A DNA stretch of 64,000 nt from Bryobacterales bacterium KBS 96 (GTDB lineage Bacteria > Acidobacteriota > Terriglobia > Bryobacterales > Bryobacteraceae). The stretch is from assembly GCA_000381625.1 (NCBI GenBank), contig KB906767.1, positions 5,571,357 to 5,635,356 on the forward strand, written 5' to 3'. Under the pieces are notes generated by a model. The model was not told the origin of the DNA, searched no databases, and was given only the letters and a program-made list of their open reading frames with translations. Positions 53,937 to 62,796 of this stretch are shown here, piece after piece. A program made the translations under genes and the position numbers. How positions within the stretch are numbered: position 1 is the stretch's first letter; every line of letters begins with the position of its first letter.

Positions 53937-55319
53937 ATGAAGACCAACATTAATATTTCCTACGTGATCTTTTTGGCCGCTACTGCGGCGCTCGGCGGCC
54001 TGCTGTTTGGCTTCGACATCGCTATTATCACCGGCGCCGGCCCGTTCCTGACGGAGCATTTCAACCTTAGCGATCTCAGTTTGGGGTGGGCGTTCAGCTC
54101 GCTGTTGTTCGGCTGCGCCGTTGGCGCCACCGTGGCCGGGCGGCTAACTGATTTCTACGGCCGCAAGAAAATCCTTCTTGTTGTAGCGGCCCTATTTGCC
54201 ATCACCTCGCTGGGAACCGGCGCGGCTCCGACCTTCACGTTCTTCATCATGGCGCGTTTCATCGGCGGCCTGGCCGTCGGGGGCGCATCCATTCTTTCGC
54301 CCCTGTATATCGCCGAAATCTCGCCGCCCTCACTGCGGGGCCGCATGGGCACGCTTTACCAGATGTCAATTGTCACGGGCATCCTTATTTCGTACGCCAT
54401 CAACTATCTGTTGCGTGATGCCGGATCTGCGAACTGGCGCTGGATGTTCATCACTGGCGTGATTCCGTCGGTGCTCTTTTTTGCAATGCTGCTTTCGGCG
54501 CCAGAGACTCCCCGGTATCTGTTTATGGCCGGCAAAGAACAGCAGGGATTTGTGATTCTCGAGCGCATCGCGGGACGGGAAAGCGCGGAATTCGAAGCAT
54601 CGGAAATCCGAGCCAGTCTGTTGAACAAACGGAGGGCGTGGCGCGATCTCCTCCGGCCCGGCATTCGGCGCGCCGTGCTGGTAGGCTTCTGCCTGGCGAT
54701 CCTCGTTCAAGTGTCCGGCGTGAATACCATCATCGATTACGCACCCGCCATTCTGAAGTCGGCAGGCTGGAAAATCGACGCAGCGCTGTTCTCCACTCTC
54801 ATCATTGGCCTTACGAATTTCATCTTTACGTTCGTTTCGTTCTGGGCAATTGACCGCTACGGCCGCAAGCCACTCTACATCATCGGTTCGCTCGGTATGA
54901 CGGCCGCTCTTGTTGCGCTGATGTGGGCGGCCTTGATGGCACGGTTCCAGAACGCCGCTGTGCTTGTCTATATTCTGGTTTACCTGGCGTTCTTTTCTTC
55001 GTGTATCGGACCGGTCTTTTGGACGCTGGTCGCGGAAATATTTCCGAACGATCTGCGCGGCACAGCCATGGTAGTGCCCGTGTTGGCACAGTGGATAGCC
55101 AATGCGGCGGTGGTTCTCTTCTTCCCGCTTGCCTTTAATCAGATCGGGAAGGGGATCACGTTTGGTTTTCTGGCGGTGCTGGCGCTGGCGCAGGCCCTAT
55201 TCACCTGGTTCTTCGTGCCGGAAACCAAGAACAAGCCCCTGGAGGAAATAGAGGAGTACTGGAAACGAGTCGCGGCCTCCGGCGCCGCCTTACGAGCAGG
55301 TAAGGGCAGTAGCTTGTAA
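53937..55319 (+). CDS. Sugar porter family MFS transporter
   Basis: 460-residue proton/sugar symporter of the XylE/GalP type with 12 membrane helices. Signature pieces: GFDIAIITGA in TM1, GRLTDFYGRKKILL between TM2 and 3, PLYIAEISPPSLRGRMGTLY near TM4-5, and the PETK loop FFVPETKNKPLEEIEEYW at the C-terminus. The substrate is a hexose or pentose. The next gene downstream is an enolase-superfamily sugar-acid enzyme on the same strand; the pair may serve one catabolic route. Confidence 0.93.
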   Translation: MKTNINISYVIFLAATAALGGLLFGFDIAIITGAGPFLTEHFNLSDLSLGWAFSSLLFGCAVGATVAGRLTDFYGRKKILLVVAALFAITSLGTGAAPTFTFFIMARFIGGLAVGGASILSPLYIAEISPPSLRGRMGTLYQMSIVTGILISYAINYLLRDAGSANWRWMFITGVIPSVLFFAMLLSAPETPRYLFMAGKEQQGFVILERIAGRESAEFEASEIRASLLNKRRAWRDLLRPGIRRAVLVGFCLAILVQVSGVNTIIDYAPAILKSAGWKIDAALFSTLIIGLTNFIFTFVSFWAIDRYGRKPLYIIGSLGMTAALVALMWAALMARFQNAAVLVYILVYLAFFSSCIGPVFWTLVAEIFPNDLRGTAMVVPVLAQWIANAAVVLFFPLAFNQIGKGITFGFLAVLALAQALFTWFFVPETKNKPLEEIEEYWKRVAASGAALRAGKGSSL

Positions 55320-55422
55320 GTCCATGCCGCAACGCGCAACCTGCCCGACCGGTAGCTTCGTTATAAATTCATAACCTAAGATTTGAAGTGGCCGCTCTAG
55401 GCGGCGCTAGAAAGGCACCCAC

Positions 55423-56583
55423 ATGACTCGTCGTACTCTTTTTGCGCTTGCGGGCGCGGCGTCTCTGAGCCGCGGACTGGCAAAAGCTGCCGAAGCCAAG
55501 AAGCAGATCAAGATCACGGGTATTGAGACAGATCTGCTGCGCTTACCCCCCTCCGAATTTACCGGGGATGCGATTCACGACTTCGGTTCCGCGGAGGGCG
55601 GCGTTGTTCTTCGCGTGCTCACCGATGCCGGTATTACCGGTTGGGGCTATAGCAACTTCGGAATGATCGAAGGTGGCCCGCGCGTGGTGCAGACTATTTT
55701 GGAGTACGAAATCAAGCCAGTGCTGATCGGCCAGGACCCGGCGTTCCCTAAAAAGATTCGCACCGATTTATGGCGCGCGCTGGAGTATCAAGGCGCGCAA
55801 GGCGTCACGCAGTTTGCCATGTCGGTGGTCGATATCGCCATCTGGGACATTCTGGGTAAGGCGGCGGGTCTGCCTGTTTATAAGATGCTGGGGGCCGTGC
55901 GCGACCGTATGCCGGTGTATGCGATGTGCGGATGGTATCGCAAAAACGATCGGGATCATTCGCAGTACAAACGCACCATAGATGAGACGCTCGAGATTGG
56001 ATATCGCGCCTTCAAGGTGAAGGTCGGCCGTTATTCGCTCGAAGACGATGCGGAACGAATTGAATTCGGCCGGAAAACGGCCGGCAAGGATATACGGATT
56101 ATGGTCGATGCGAATCAGGCGTTCAATCGAGTGGAGTCGCTGCGCCGCGGCCGCGTCTATCAGGAACTGGGCTGCTTCTGGTATGAAGAACCGATGCCGC
56201 CGTGGGATCACGAAGGCTATGCGGAATTGGCAGGCGCGCTGGACATGCGCGTCGCCACCGGCGAGAACGAGTACAACAAGCACGCTTTCATGGATCTTCT
56301 GCTCAAAAAGGGCGCCGATGTGGTCCAGCCCGACAATCGCCGCGCCGGCGGCGCCACCGAGTGGATTGAGATTGGGGCCATCGCCGACGGCTTTGGCGTT
56401 GAACTGGCAAGCCACGGCGGAGGACCGGCGAACATGAATATTTTGTGCGCGATTCCGAATGCAATCTACATGGAATCGGGCGGCAAGCAGAAAATAATCA
56501 ATGGCGAAGTGCTTGCCCCGGAGGCTCCGGGAATGAGCAGTGAACCGAATCCTGATTTCATCGCCAAGTACAAGATTGGGTGA
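55423..56583 (+). CDS. Mandelate racemase/muconate lactonizing enzyme family protein, Tat-exported
   Basis: Enolase-superfamily enzyme of 386 residues with a twin-arginine leader (MTRRTLFALAGAASLSRGLA). The catalytic KxK base is in FKVKVGRYSLED; the metal ligands follow as MVDANQAF, WYEEPMPPWD and ATGENEYN, and the His/Asp part as VVQPDNRRAGG and LASHGGGP. Typical substrates are sugar acids (dehydration) or muconate-type lactones; here probably a sugar acid in the periplasm. AAAGG before the ATG supports the start. Preceded by the sugar porter. Confidence 0.9.
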   Translation: MTRRTLFALAGAASLSRGLAKAAEAKKQIKITGIETDLLRLPPSEFTGDAIHDFGSAEGGVVLRVLTDAGITGWGYSNFGMIEGGPRVVQTILEYEIKPVLIGQDPAFPKKIRTDLWRALEYQGAQGVTQFAMSVVDIAIWDILGKAAGLPVYKMLGAVRDRMPVYAMCGWYRKNDRDHSQYKRTIDETLEIGYRAFKVKVGRYSLEDDAERIEFGRKTAGKDIRIMVDANQAFNRVESLRRGRVYQELGCFWYEEPMPPWDHEGYAELAGALDMRVATGENEYNKHAFMDLLLKKGADVVQPDNRRAGGATEWIEIGAIADGFGVELASHGGGPANMNILCAIPNAIYMESGGKQKIINGEVLAPEAPGMSSEPNPDFIAKYKIG

Positions 56584-56657
56584 CGGTCTCCTTGATCGGC
56601 ATTGGGGGCCTTCCTCACTCAACCCGCGCGCCGATGCGCGCGCGCGGCCGCCCCGCT

Positions 56658-57626
56658 TCAGAAATCTTCCCACACGAGCGCGGGAAACAAGGACCGTATT
56701 ACGAAGCCGCAGCGTTCATAAAGTTCAATGGCCTCGACGTTCGCGCACGTCACTGTGAGACTTGCCGAACGGCAGTTGGCATTCGTCAATGCCGTGAGCG
56801 TCGTCCGCAGAAGTTCGTAGCCGATACGCGTGCCGCGGACGCCGGGAATCACGCAGAGCTGTGTCACGTGGCCGGACTGAGAGGAGACCATGCTGGCCAG
56901 GCAAACGCCGCATACTCGGCCGCTGTGATCGTCCACGGCCACGAACGAAGCTCCCGGAGCGAAATGTCCGCAGCCGGGATAGCGAACGATGTTGGTCAGG
57001 AATCGCCGCGCGCCCGGGATGTTGCGGTACTGGTCGTTGATCTCGCTATCGATGTGTCCGCGGTAGGCCGCCGAGATCACGTGCGCCGCCTCTTCCTGAA
57101 AGCGGTCGGTCCAGGGCTGTACTCGGATGCGGTGAGTTGTCTCCTTTGCAGGAAGCCGGACGATGTTTTCCGCCGAAATCTGCATGAAGTACCGGTCGTG
57201 CCGCGTCGCCCAGCGCGCAAACGGCAGCGGCTGATTGATCGGCGCTTTCAGCAGCATCAATTGCGATTCGATCCGCCGTACGCCGGGCGTGTGCATCAGG
57301 CTGTCGACTATTTCGCCCAACAGCAGCAACTCGTTTCCCGAGCTTTGCCGGCTCGGGCGGACGTAGAAGTCGCCGATGAGTCCTTTGCGCTCATCGCAGA
57401 CCTGGTAGGCATACCCGATCAGGTCGGGGCCGCTCCGCAGGGCGAAGCCGGTAAGCGACTTCATCTGTACGAAACGGCGCACGAGGTCGGCGGACAATCG
57501 GAAGTCCCAAGACAGCTCGCGCTCCCAGACCCGGATCTCTTCTTCCAGCAGGCTATCCAATTCAGCTACCGCGACCTGGCGGAGGTCGCAGACTTGAATT
57601 AGTGGTGCATCGCTTACCGCCGCCAT
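56658..57626 (-). CDS. GNAT N-acetyltransferase, two tandem GNAT domains
   Basis: 322-residue protein with two GNAT folds. The first (about 10-150) has GDFYVRPSRQSSGNELLLLG, the second (about 170-320) has TQLCVIPGVRGTRIGYELLR as the acetyl-CoA loop and NVEAIELYERCGFVIR near the end. Substrate unknown. It is eight bases away from the aminotransferase gene upstream on the same strand, so the two form a small operon. Confidence 0.87.
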   Translation of the reverse strand: MAAVSDAPLIQVCDLRQVAVAELDSLLEEEIRVWERELSWDFRLSADLVRRFVQMKSLTGFALRSGPDLIGYAYQVCDERKGLIGDFYVRPSRQSSGNELLLLGEIVDSLMHTPGVRRIESQLMLLKAPINQPLPFARWATRHDRYFMQISAENIVRLPAKETTHRIRVQPWTDRFQEEAAHVISAAYRGHIDSEINDQYRNIPGARRFLTNIVRYPGCGHFAPGASFVAVDDHSGRVCGVCLASMVSSQSGHVTQLCVIPGVRGTRIGYELLRTTLTALTNANCRSASLTVTCANVEAIELYERCGFVIRSLFPALVWEDF

Positions 57627-57634
57627 CCTCGCGA

Positions 57635-58855
57635 TTATATGTTGAGAGCCCCGGAGCCCGTCAAGACCGGTTGCTGTTGAAGGAAATGCTGGATGCTCTT
57701 CACCGCCTGCCGCGTGCGGTGATTATTCTCTATCAGGCTGAAGCGCACGAAGCCCTCTCCCATCGGGCCGAAACCGATGCCCGGAGAGACTGCCACAAGC
57801 GCCTCCTTCAGCAAAAGCTTGGCAAAGTCGAGCGAAGGCATGTCCTGAAACGGCTCGGGAATCCGCGACCACACGAACATAGATGCTTTCGGTGGGTTCA
57901 CGCGCCAACCCGCGCGGTTCAACCCTTCGCAAAGCAAATCGCGTCGAGTCTGGTAAATCGAGCAAATCTGCGCCGGGGCGTCCTCGCACTCGCGAAGCGC
58001 AATGATGGAAGCGATCTGAATCGGCTGGAAAATTCCATAATCCAGGTAGCTCTTTATGCGGGCGAGCGCGGCGATCAGCTTGCGGTTACCGAGGCAGAAG
58101 CCGACGCGCCATCCAGCCATGTTGAAGCTCTTGGTCATGGAGTAGATTTCGATACAGTTCTCGGTGGCGCCCTCCACCTGCAGAATGCTGGGCGGCCGGT
58201 AGCCATCGAATCCCAATTCCGCGTAGGCGAAGTCGTGAATCACGTAGGAGCCGTGCTGGCGCGCCAGCGAAACTACTTCTTTCATGAACTCGAGGTCCAC
58301 GCACACCGTTGTGGGATTGTGCGGAAACGAGATCAGAATGACTTTGGGGACCTTCGACGAAGTGCGATACAAAGTCTTCAACTCTTCGAGGAATGTAGCC
58401 GCGTCCGGCATGGGCAGCATACATGCCTCGCCGTCCGCCATGATCACGCCATATTGGTGAATCGGATAAGCGGGATTCGGCGATACAACGCGATCGCCGG
58501 GTCCGATAATGGCGAACAGGAGATGCGCCAGCGCGTCCTTGGCGCCAATTGTGACAATCGCTTCCGTTTCCGGATCGAGCACGACTCCGTACTGCTTTCG
58601 GTAGCGCGCCACGATGGCGTCGCGCAGATGCGGTATTCCACGCGACATGGAGTACCGGTGGTTCCGCGGATTGCGCGCCGCTTCGATTAGCTTATCGACC
58701 ACGGGCTGGGGCGTCGCGCCGTCGGGGTTACCCATCCCCATGTCCACGACGTCGAGACCTGCTGCCCTAGCTTCTGCCTTCAGTTCGTTGGTAATCGCGA
58801 AAACGTAAGGCGGCAGTTTGCTAATTCGGTAGAAATCATCGCTAGGCAGCGGCAT
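57635..58855 (-). CDS. Class I/II aminotransferase (AlaC-like)
   Basis: PLP aminotransferase of 406 residues. The Schiff-base Lys is in YSMTKSFNMAGWRVGFCLG, and DMGMGNPDGATPQPVVDKL, FPHNPTTVCVD and FVRFSLIENNHRTRQA (Arg that binds the alpha-carboxylate) are typical. It is closest to the alanine transaminase AlaC/LL-DAP-aminotransferase-like subgroup. Substrate not provable from sequence. Start ATG 58855; co-directional with the GNAT gene downstream. Confidence 0.92.
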   Translation of the reverse strand: MPLPSDDFYRISKLPPYVFAITNELKAEARAAGLDVVDMGMGNPDGATPQPVVDKLIEAARNPRNHRYSMSRGIPHLRDAIVARYRKQYGVVLDPETEAIVTIGAKDALAHLLFAIIGPGDRVVSPNPAYPIHQYGVIMADGEACMLPMPDAATFLEELKTLYRTSSKVPKVILISFPHNPTTVCVDLEFMKEVVSLARQHGSYVIHDFAYAELGFDGYRPPSILQVEGATENCIEIYSMTKSFNMAGWRVGFCLGNRKLIAALARIKSYLDYGIFQPIQIASIIALRECEDAPAQICSIYQTRRDLLCEGLNRAGWRVNPPKASMFVWSRIPEPFQDMPSLDFAKLLLKEALVAVSPGIGFGPMGEGFVRFSLIENNHRTRQAVKSIQHFLQQQPVLTGSGALNI

Positions 58856-58961
58856 ATCTCATAGTGTAACGAGACGGATGAAACCTCTCATACGTTCCGG
58901 TGAAGGGGGCTGGCTTCACCGCATCGTTCCTGGCCGAAATTCAGGCGAATACTCGCAGGAC

Positions 58962-59936
58962 CTACGCGCCGTGCCTTTGTGCGAATTCCCAGGCATCGGC
59001 CACAATCCGTTCGAGATCCGCGCGAACGGGCTTCCAGCCGAGCGTGTTCTGGAGCTTTTGCGAGTCTGCAACCAGTCTGGGCGGATCGCCTTCGCGGCGC
59101 GGCCCGGAGATATACGGAGCCTTGCGGCCGGTGACCTTTTCAACGGCGGAGAGAACTTCTCTCACCGAGTGGCCAACGCCGGTGCCGACGTTGAACGCGC
59201 CGCCAGCGCCTCCGTTGAGCAGATGCTCAACCGCGTTGATGTGGGCTTGGGCTAGATCGCTGACGTGGATGTAGTCACGGACGCAGGTTCCGTCCGGGGT
59301 GTCGTAATCTTCGCCGAAAACGGTCACCGGCTTTCCGGTCAGGACGGCGCGGAGCACCAGGGGGATGAGGTGAGTTTCCGGATCGTGGCGTTCGCCCAAT
59401 CCCGCTTCGGGCTCGGCGCCGCACGCGTTGAAATAGCGCAGCCGGATACTGTGAAATCCGCGATATTGGTCGAGTAATTCGATCATGCGTTCCACCATCA
59501 CTTTGGAGTCGCCGTACGGATTAATGGGCGCAATCGGCTGGTCTTCAGTGATGGGAACTCGCTGCGGATTTCCGTACGCGGCGGCGGTTGACGAGAACAC
59601 GAGTTTGTTTACTCCGGCCTGCTGCATGGCTTCGAACAGCGAAGTGGAACCTCCTACATTGTTCGCGAAGTACAGTTCGGGCGCCTTGGTCGATTCGCCC
59701 ACGGCAATGTAAGCGGCGAAGTGAATCACCGCCTCGCACTGTTCTTCTCTTAGAATCGACGCAAGTTTTGCGGTGTCGCGCAGATCAACGACGCGTAAAA
59801 TTCCTTCCGGAACGTTGGCGCGATCGCCACGGGAAAGATTGTCGGCAACAATGACCGAATGGCCGCTTTTACGCAGGAAATAGACCGTATGAGATCCGAT
59901 ATATCCGGCTCCGCCGGTGACGAGTATCTTTGCCAA
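58962..59936 (-). CDS. galE: UDP-glucose 4-epimerase
   Basis: Extended short-chain dehydrogenase, 324 residues, that interconverts UDP-glucose and UDP-galactose. NAD-binding motif ILVTGGAGYIGSHTVYFL at residues 4-21, the Ser/Thr plus YxxxK active site as FSSTAAAYGN and NPYGDSKVMVERM, and the C-terminal DYIHVSDLAQAHINAVEHLL. Related epimerases (UDP-GlcNAc) cannot be excluded. Sits beside, and divergent from, an oxidoreductase and glycosyltransferases, in keeping with nucleotide-sugar metabolism. Confidence 0.92.
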   Translation of the reverse strand: MAKILVTGGAGYIGSHTVYFLRKSGHSVIVADNLSRGDRANVPEGILRVVDLRDTAKLASILREEQCEAVIHFAAYIAVGESTKAPELYFANNVGGSTSLFEAMQQAGVNKLVFSSTAAAYGNPQRVPITEDQPIAPINPYGDSKVMVERMIELLDQYRGFHSIRLRYFNACGAEPEAGLGERHDPETHLIPLVLRAVLTGKPVTVFGEDYDTPDGTCVRDYIHVSDLAQAHINAVEHLLNGGAGGAFNVGTGVGHSVREVLSAVEKVTGRKAPYISGPRREGDPPRLVADSQKLQNTLGWKPVRADLERIVADAWEFAQRHGA

Positions 59937-60070
59937 ATTATGAGTTTATCGAATGGACTGGAATGGATCGCGTCAAATGGGTAGCCCGATTGTCCGCTAC
60001 AGATTGATGACATAGACTGATTCATTAAAGACCTCAACGCTAGATCCTGGGATTATAAGAAAGATTTTCC

Positions 60071-61498
60071 ATGGCGCAGAATGACGACTTGACTCGCCGC
60101 GACGTGATGAAGCTTGCGGGGGCCGCGGGCATAACGGCCGCCGCGGTGACGACCGCCGCTACAGTCGCTGGACCAGGCTTCGTAAAGGCTCATGCGCAGA
60201 GCAACCAGATCCGATACGGCCTGATTGGGACCGGCAGCCGCGGAACCTACCTGCTGAGCCGCCTCGCAAAAATCGACAACGGGCATTGCGCGGCTCTATG
60301 CGATCTGGATGCGAATTCGCTCGATAAGGCCGCCAGTGTCATCGGCACGAACCCGAAGAAGTACAACGATTACCGTGAACTGCTCGCGGACAAGAACGTG
60401 GACGCGGCAATCGTCGCCGTTCCGCTTTACGAACATTTCCCCGTGACCCGCGATGCGCTGCAAGCCGGGAAACATGTCTTCTGCGAAAAGAGTCTGGTGT
60501 TTAAACCGGAAGAAGTTCATGCCTTGCGGGGGTTGGCGCCACAGCACGGCAAGCAGGTCCTACAGGTTGGATTACAGCGGCGGTATAGCCATTATTTCCA
60601 AGCCACCCGGCAGATGGTGGAGAAGGGAATTCTCGGAGACGTCACGCATATCCACGCCATGTGGCATCGAAATCCCGGCTGGGTGATGAGGCCGGGAGGG
60701 AAGAGCAATCCGAGGAACTGGCGGCTGTTCCGCGAGTTCTCGGGCGGGCTGACCGCCGAGCTGGCTTCGCATCAAGTGGATGTGGCCGACTGGATGTTCG
60801 GCGCCCAACCAGAATTTGTGATGGGCCTCGGTGGCCTGGATACGTGGAAAAACGACGGGCGCGATATCTTCGACAACATCCAGTTGATCTTCCAGTATCC
60901 AGGCGGCCGCAAAATGACTTTCAGCGCCATCAGCACGAACAGCCATTGCCCGTTCCTCGGCGCGTCGAGACCGGAGTTCGGCATCTGCATCATGGGGACA
61001 GCGGGCGCAGTCGAAATTAACATTGGCGACGGACAGAAAACGCTTCCCACGGCGCTGTGGTACCGCGAGCCGAGGCCCACGAGCATCTCTCCGGCCACTG
61101 AAAAAACCATAACGGAAGCGGGCGCGACCTTCGCCTTGGCCGGGCCGCGGAAGGGGCTTCCCATCAGGATGCCTCAGTATGAAGTCGATAAAGACAACGA
61201 TTCGTTTATTACGCGCGAACTGAAGTACGCCCGACTGTGGCTCTATCAAAAGGGCGTGATGATTCCTGAAGAAGACGTGAATCCGGTGGACACCGAATTG
61301 CAAAGCTTCTTCCACGATTCGATGACCGGCGGCCATCCTAAAGCCGATATGGAAGTGGGGCTGGCGGATTCCACCGCGGTGATTCTTGCGAACGTCGCGA
61401 TGGACGAGAATCGCCGCGTCTACTTCAACGAGATTCAAAATCTCGGTAAAGATAAAGTTAACGACGCGCTGAAAGAAGAGGCGAAGCACACCGCGTGA
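60071..61498 (+). CDS. Gfo/Idh/MocA family oxidoreductase, Tat-exported
   Basis: 475 residues with a long Tat leader (DLTRRDVMKLAGAAGITAAA). The Rossmann domain starts IRYGLIGTGSRGTYLL (about 47-62) and shows the EKSLVFKPEE motif, in which the Lys is the family's catalytic residue, then a C-terminal alpha/beta domain (about 175-400). Such proteins carry out NAD(P)-linked oxidation of sugars or their derivatives, and exported ones are common in Acidobacteriota and Planctomycetota. Substrate unknown. Confidence 0.9.
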   Translation: MAQNDDLTRRDVMKLAGAAGITAAAVTTAATVAGPGFVKAHAQSNQIRYGLIGTGSRGTYLLSRLAKIDNGHCAALCDLDANSLDKAASVIGTNPKKYNDYRELLADKNVDAAIVAVPLYEHFPVTRDALQAGKHVFCEKSLVFKPEEVHALRGLAPQHGKQVLQVGLQRRYSHYFQATRQMVEKGILGDVTHIHAMWHRNPGWVMRPGGKSNPRNWRLFREFSGGLTAELASHQVDVADWMFGAQPEFVMGLGGLDTWKNDGRDIFDNIQLIFQYPGGRKMTFSAISTNSHCPFLGASRPEFGICIMGTAGAVEINIGDGQKTLPTALWYREPRPTSISPATEKTITEAGATFALAGPRKGLPIRMPQYEVDKDNDSFITRELKYARLWLYQKGVMIPEEDVNPVDTELQSFFHDSMTGGHPKADMEVGLADSTAVILANVAMDENRRVYFNEIQNLGKDKVNDALKEEAKHTA

Positions 61499-61887
61499 GC
61501 GAGCTACATGCCTCTAATCCTTCACGCCAGTTAGTGGCCCGAAAATTTGTATTTAAGACGCTTCTGGAAAAAATAAGTAACAAGGAATTCGTTTACTCAA
61601 CGGGGCCGGGCGCGCCTGGATTTCCCGCGAAATTTGTTATCTGTCGTGCGGGCGAGGCCATCGCTTCCTCCTTTGCGACGATCGTAAATCCGCGGAGTTG
61701 ACTTTGACAGCCACATATCCGGTAAACTGATATGAGGGCGTTTATAGAAGACGCTTAGTGTTGTTGGCTCGCTTACATAGCGTGCTGGCTTGTAAAAAAT
61801 CGGATATTTGAGTTGGTGGACTCGAATCCAGAAGTGGCTCTGTGAGATTGTTTGTCCATCCTCCCCGCCTCGTCCCTTTTAGCGCAC
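61499..61887. other. Gap before the glycosyltransferase pair
   Basis: No gene or RNA recognised. A candidate promoter is listed separately; a GACTCGAATCC piece near 61820 looks like a tRNA T-arm, but no complete cloverleaf could be built. Confidence 0.4.
61704..61733 (+). promoter_or_regulatory. Candidate promoter for the glycosyltransferase genes
   Basis: TTGACA and TGATAT separated by 18 bases, about 155 bases before the glycosyltransferase start. Pattern only. Confidence 0.35.
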
Positions 61888-62715
61888 ATGAGTTCCAACG
61901 AAAACGGCGCCCCCACTACTTTCCGAGCTTCGCTGGTGATCCCTTGTTTCAATGAAGGCAAACGCCTCGACGTTGCGGCGTTCCGGAGCTATCTTTCAGC
62001 GCGTCACGGAGTCCGTATCATCTTTGTCGACGACGGCAGCAGCGACGACACGGTTGAAGTGTTGCAGCGAGTGTGCCGGGGATATGAAGACTCGACACAT
62101 ATTCTGAAGGGCGGCAAGAACCGGGGCAAGGCCGAAGCCGTTCGGATGGGCATGCTTTATGCGCTGAACCAAGGCGACCCGCAGATCGTGGGATTCTGGG
62201 ACGCCGACCTCGCGACGCCACTCGAGGCAGTGGAGAAACTGCTGCGCATTCTCGATGCTCGACCGGATATCGACATGGTGTTCGGCTCGCGCGTCAAATT
62301 GCTCGGAAGAACGGTAAATCGAAAGCCAATCCGCCATTATCTGGGCCGCATCTTCGCTACGGTTGTTTCGGTTGCCCTCGGCATTGCGATCTACGATACG
62401 CAGTGCGGAGCCAAACTGTTCCGAGTGCATCCGGATCTGCGCGAAGTGCTGGCCGAACCCTTTCTATCCAAGTGGGTTTTCGATATAGAAATCCTGGCCC
62501 GCTATATCGCTTTGTGCGGCAACGATCCCGCCCGCGTTGAACAAATGATTTATGAATTTCCGCTGCAGAAGTGGACGGACGTCGAAGGCTCCAAGGTGCG
62601 CCCGAAGGACTTCTTTGTCGCGATCTCGGATGTCATTCGTATCCGGCGCAAATACCGGTCGGGACGTCGACTAGATCCGGCTGCATCCGCCGAGCATCGA
62701 AGAGAAGCGATTTAA
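61888..62715 (+). CDS. Family 2 glycosyltransferase (dolichyl-phosphate glucosyltransferase-like)
   Basis: Cytoplasmic-side enzyme that puts a sugar onto polyprenyl phosphate. About 275 residues: SLVIPCFNEGKRLDVAAFRS and IIFVDDGSSDDTVEVLQRV at the N-terminus, DADLATPLEAVEKLLRIL and MVFGSRVKLLGRTV later, YDTQCGAKLFR and the C-terminal EFPLQKWTDVEGSKVRPKDF, as in eukaryotic ALG5 relatives. The ATG at 61888 (MSSNENGAP) gives the usual N-terminus; 61852 is possible. It sits just before a GT39-type enzyme that may use its lipid-linked product. Confidence 0.88.
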   Translation: MSSNENGAPTTFRASLVIPCFNEGKRLDVAAFRSYLSARHGVRIIFVDDGSSDDTVEVLQRVCRGYEDSTHILKGGKNRGKAEAVRMGMLYALNQGDPQIVGFWDADLATPLEAVEKLLRILDARPDIDMVFGSRVKLLGRTVNRKPIRHYLGRIFATVVSVALGIAIYDTQCGAKLFRVHPDLREVLAEPFLSKWVFDIEILARYIALCGNDPARVEQMIYEFPLQKWTDVEGSKVRPKDFFVAISDVIRIRRKYRSGRRLDPAASAEHRREAI

Positions 62716-62796
62716 AAAGGCTCGCGGCCTGCTGCAAAGGCGATCCCTTGACGGAAGCCTCCCTTACGCTAAACAGATATTCAAACATAGGCAGAC

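Noticed and set aside
56580-57602. 340-codon open frame on the plus strand
   Set aside because: Lies antisense over the GNAT gene, which has clear domains; composition is that of a shadow frame in GC-rich DNA.
57602-58690. 362-codon open frame on the plus strand
   Set aside because: Antisense to the aminotransferase gene with its complete PLP motifs.
61800-61835. Possible tRNA T-arm (GACTCGAATCC)
   Set aside because: No acceptor, D or anticodon arms can be built around it.
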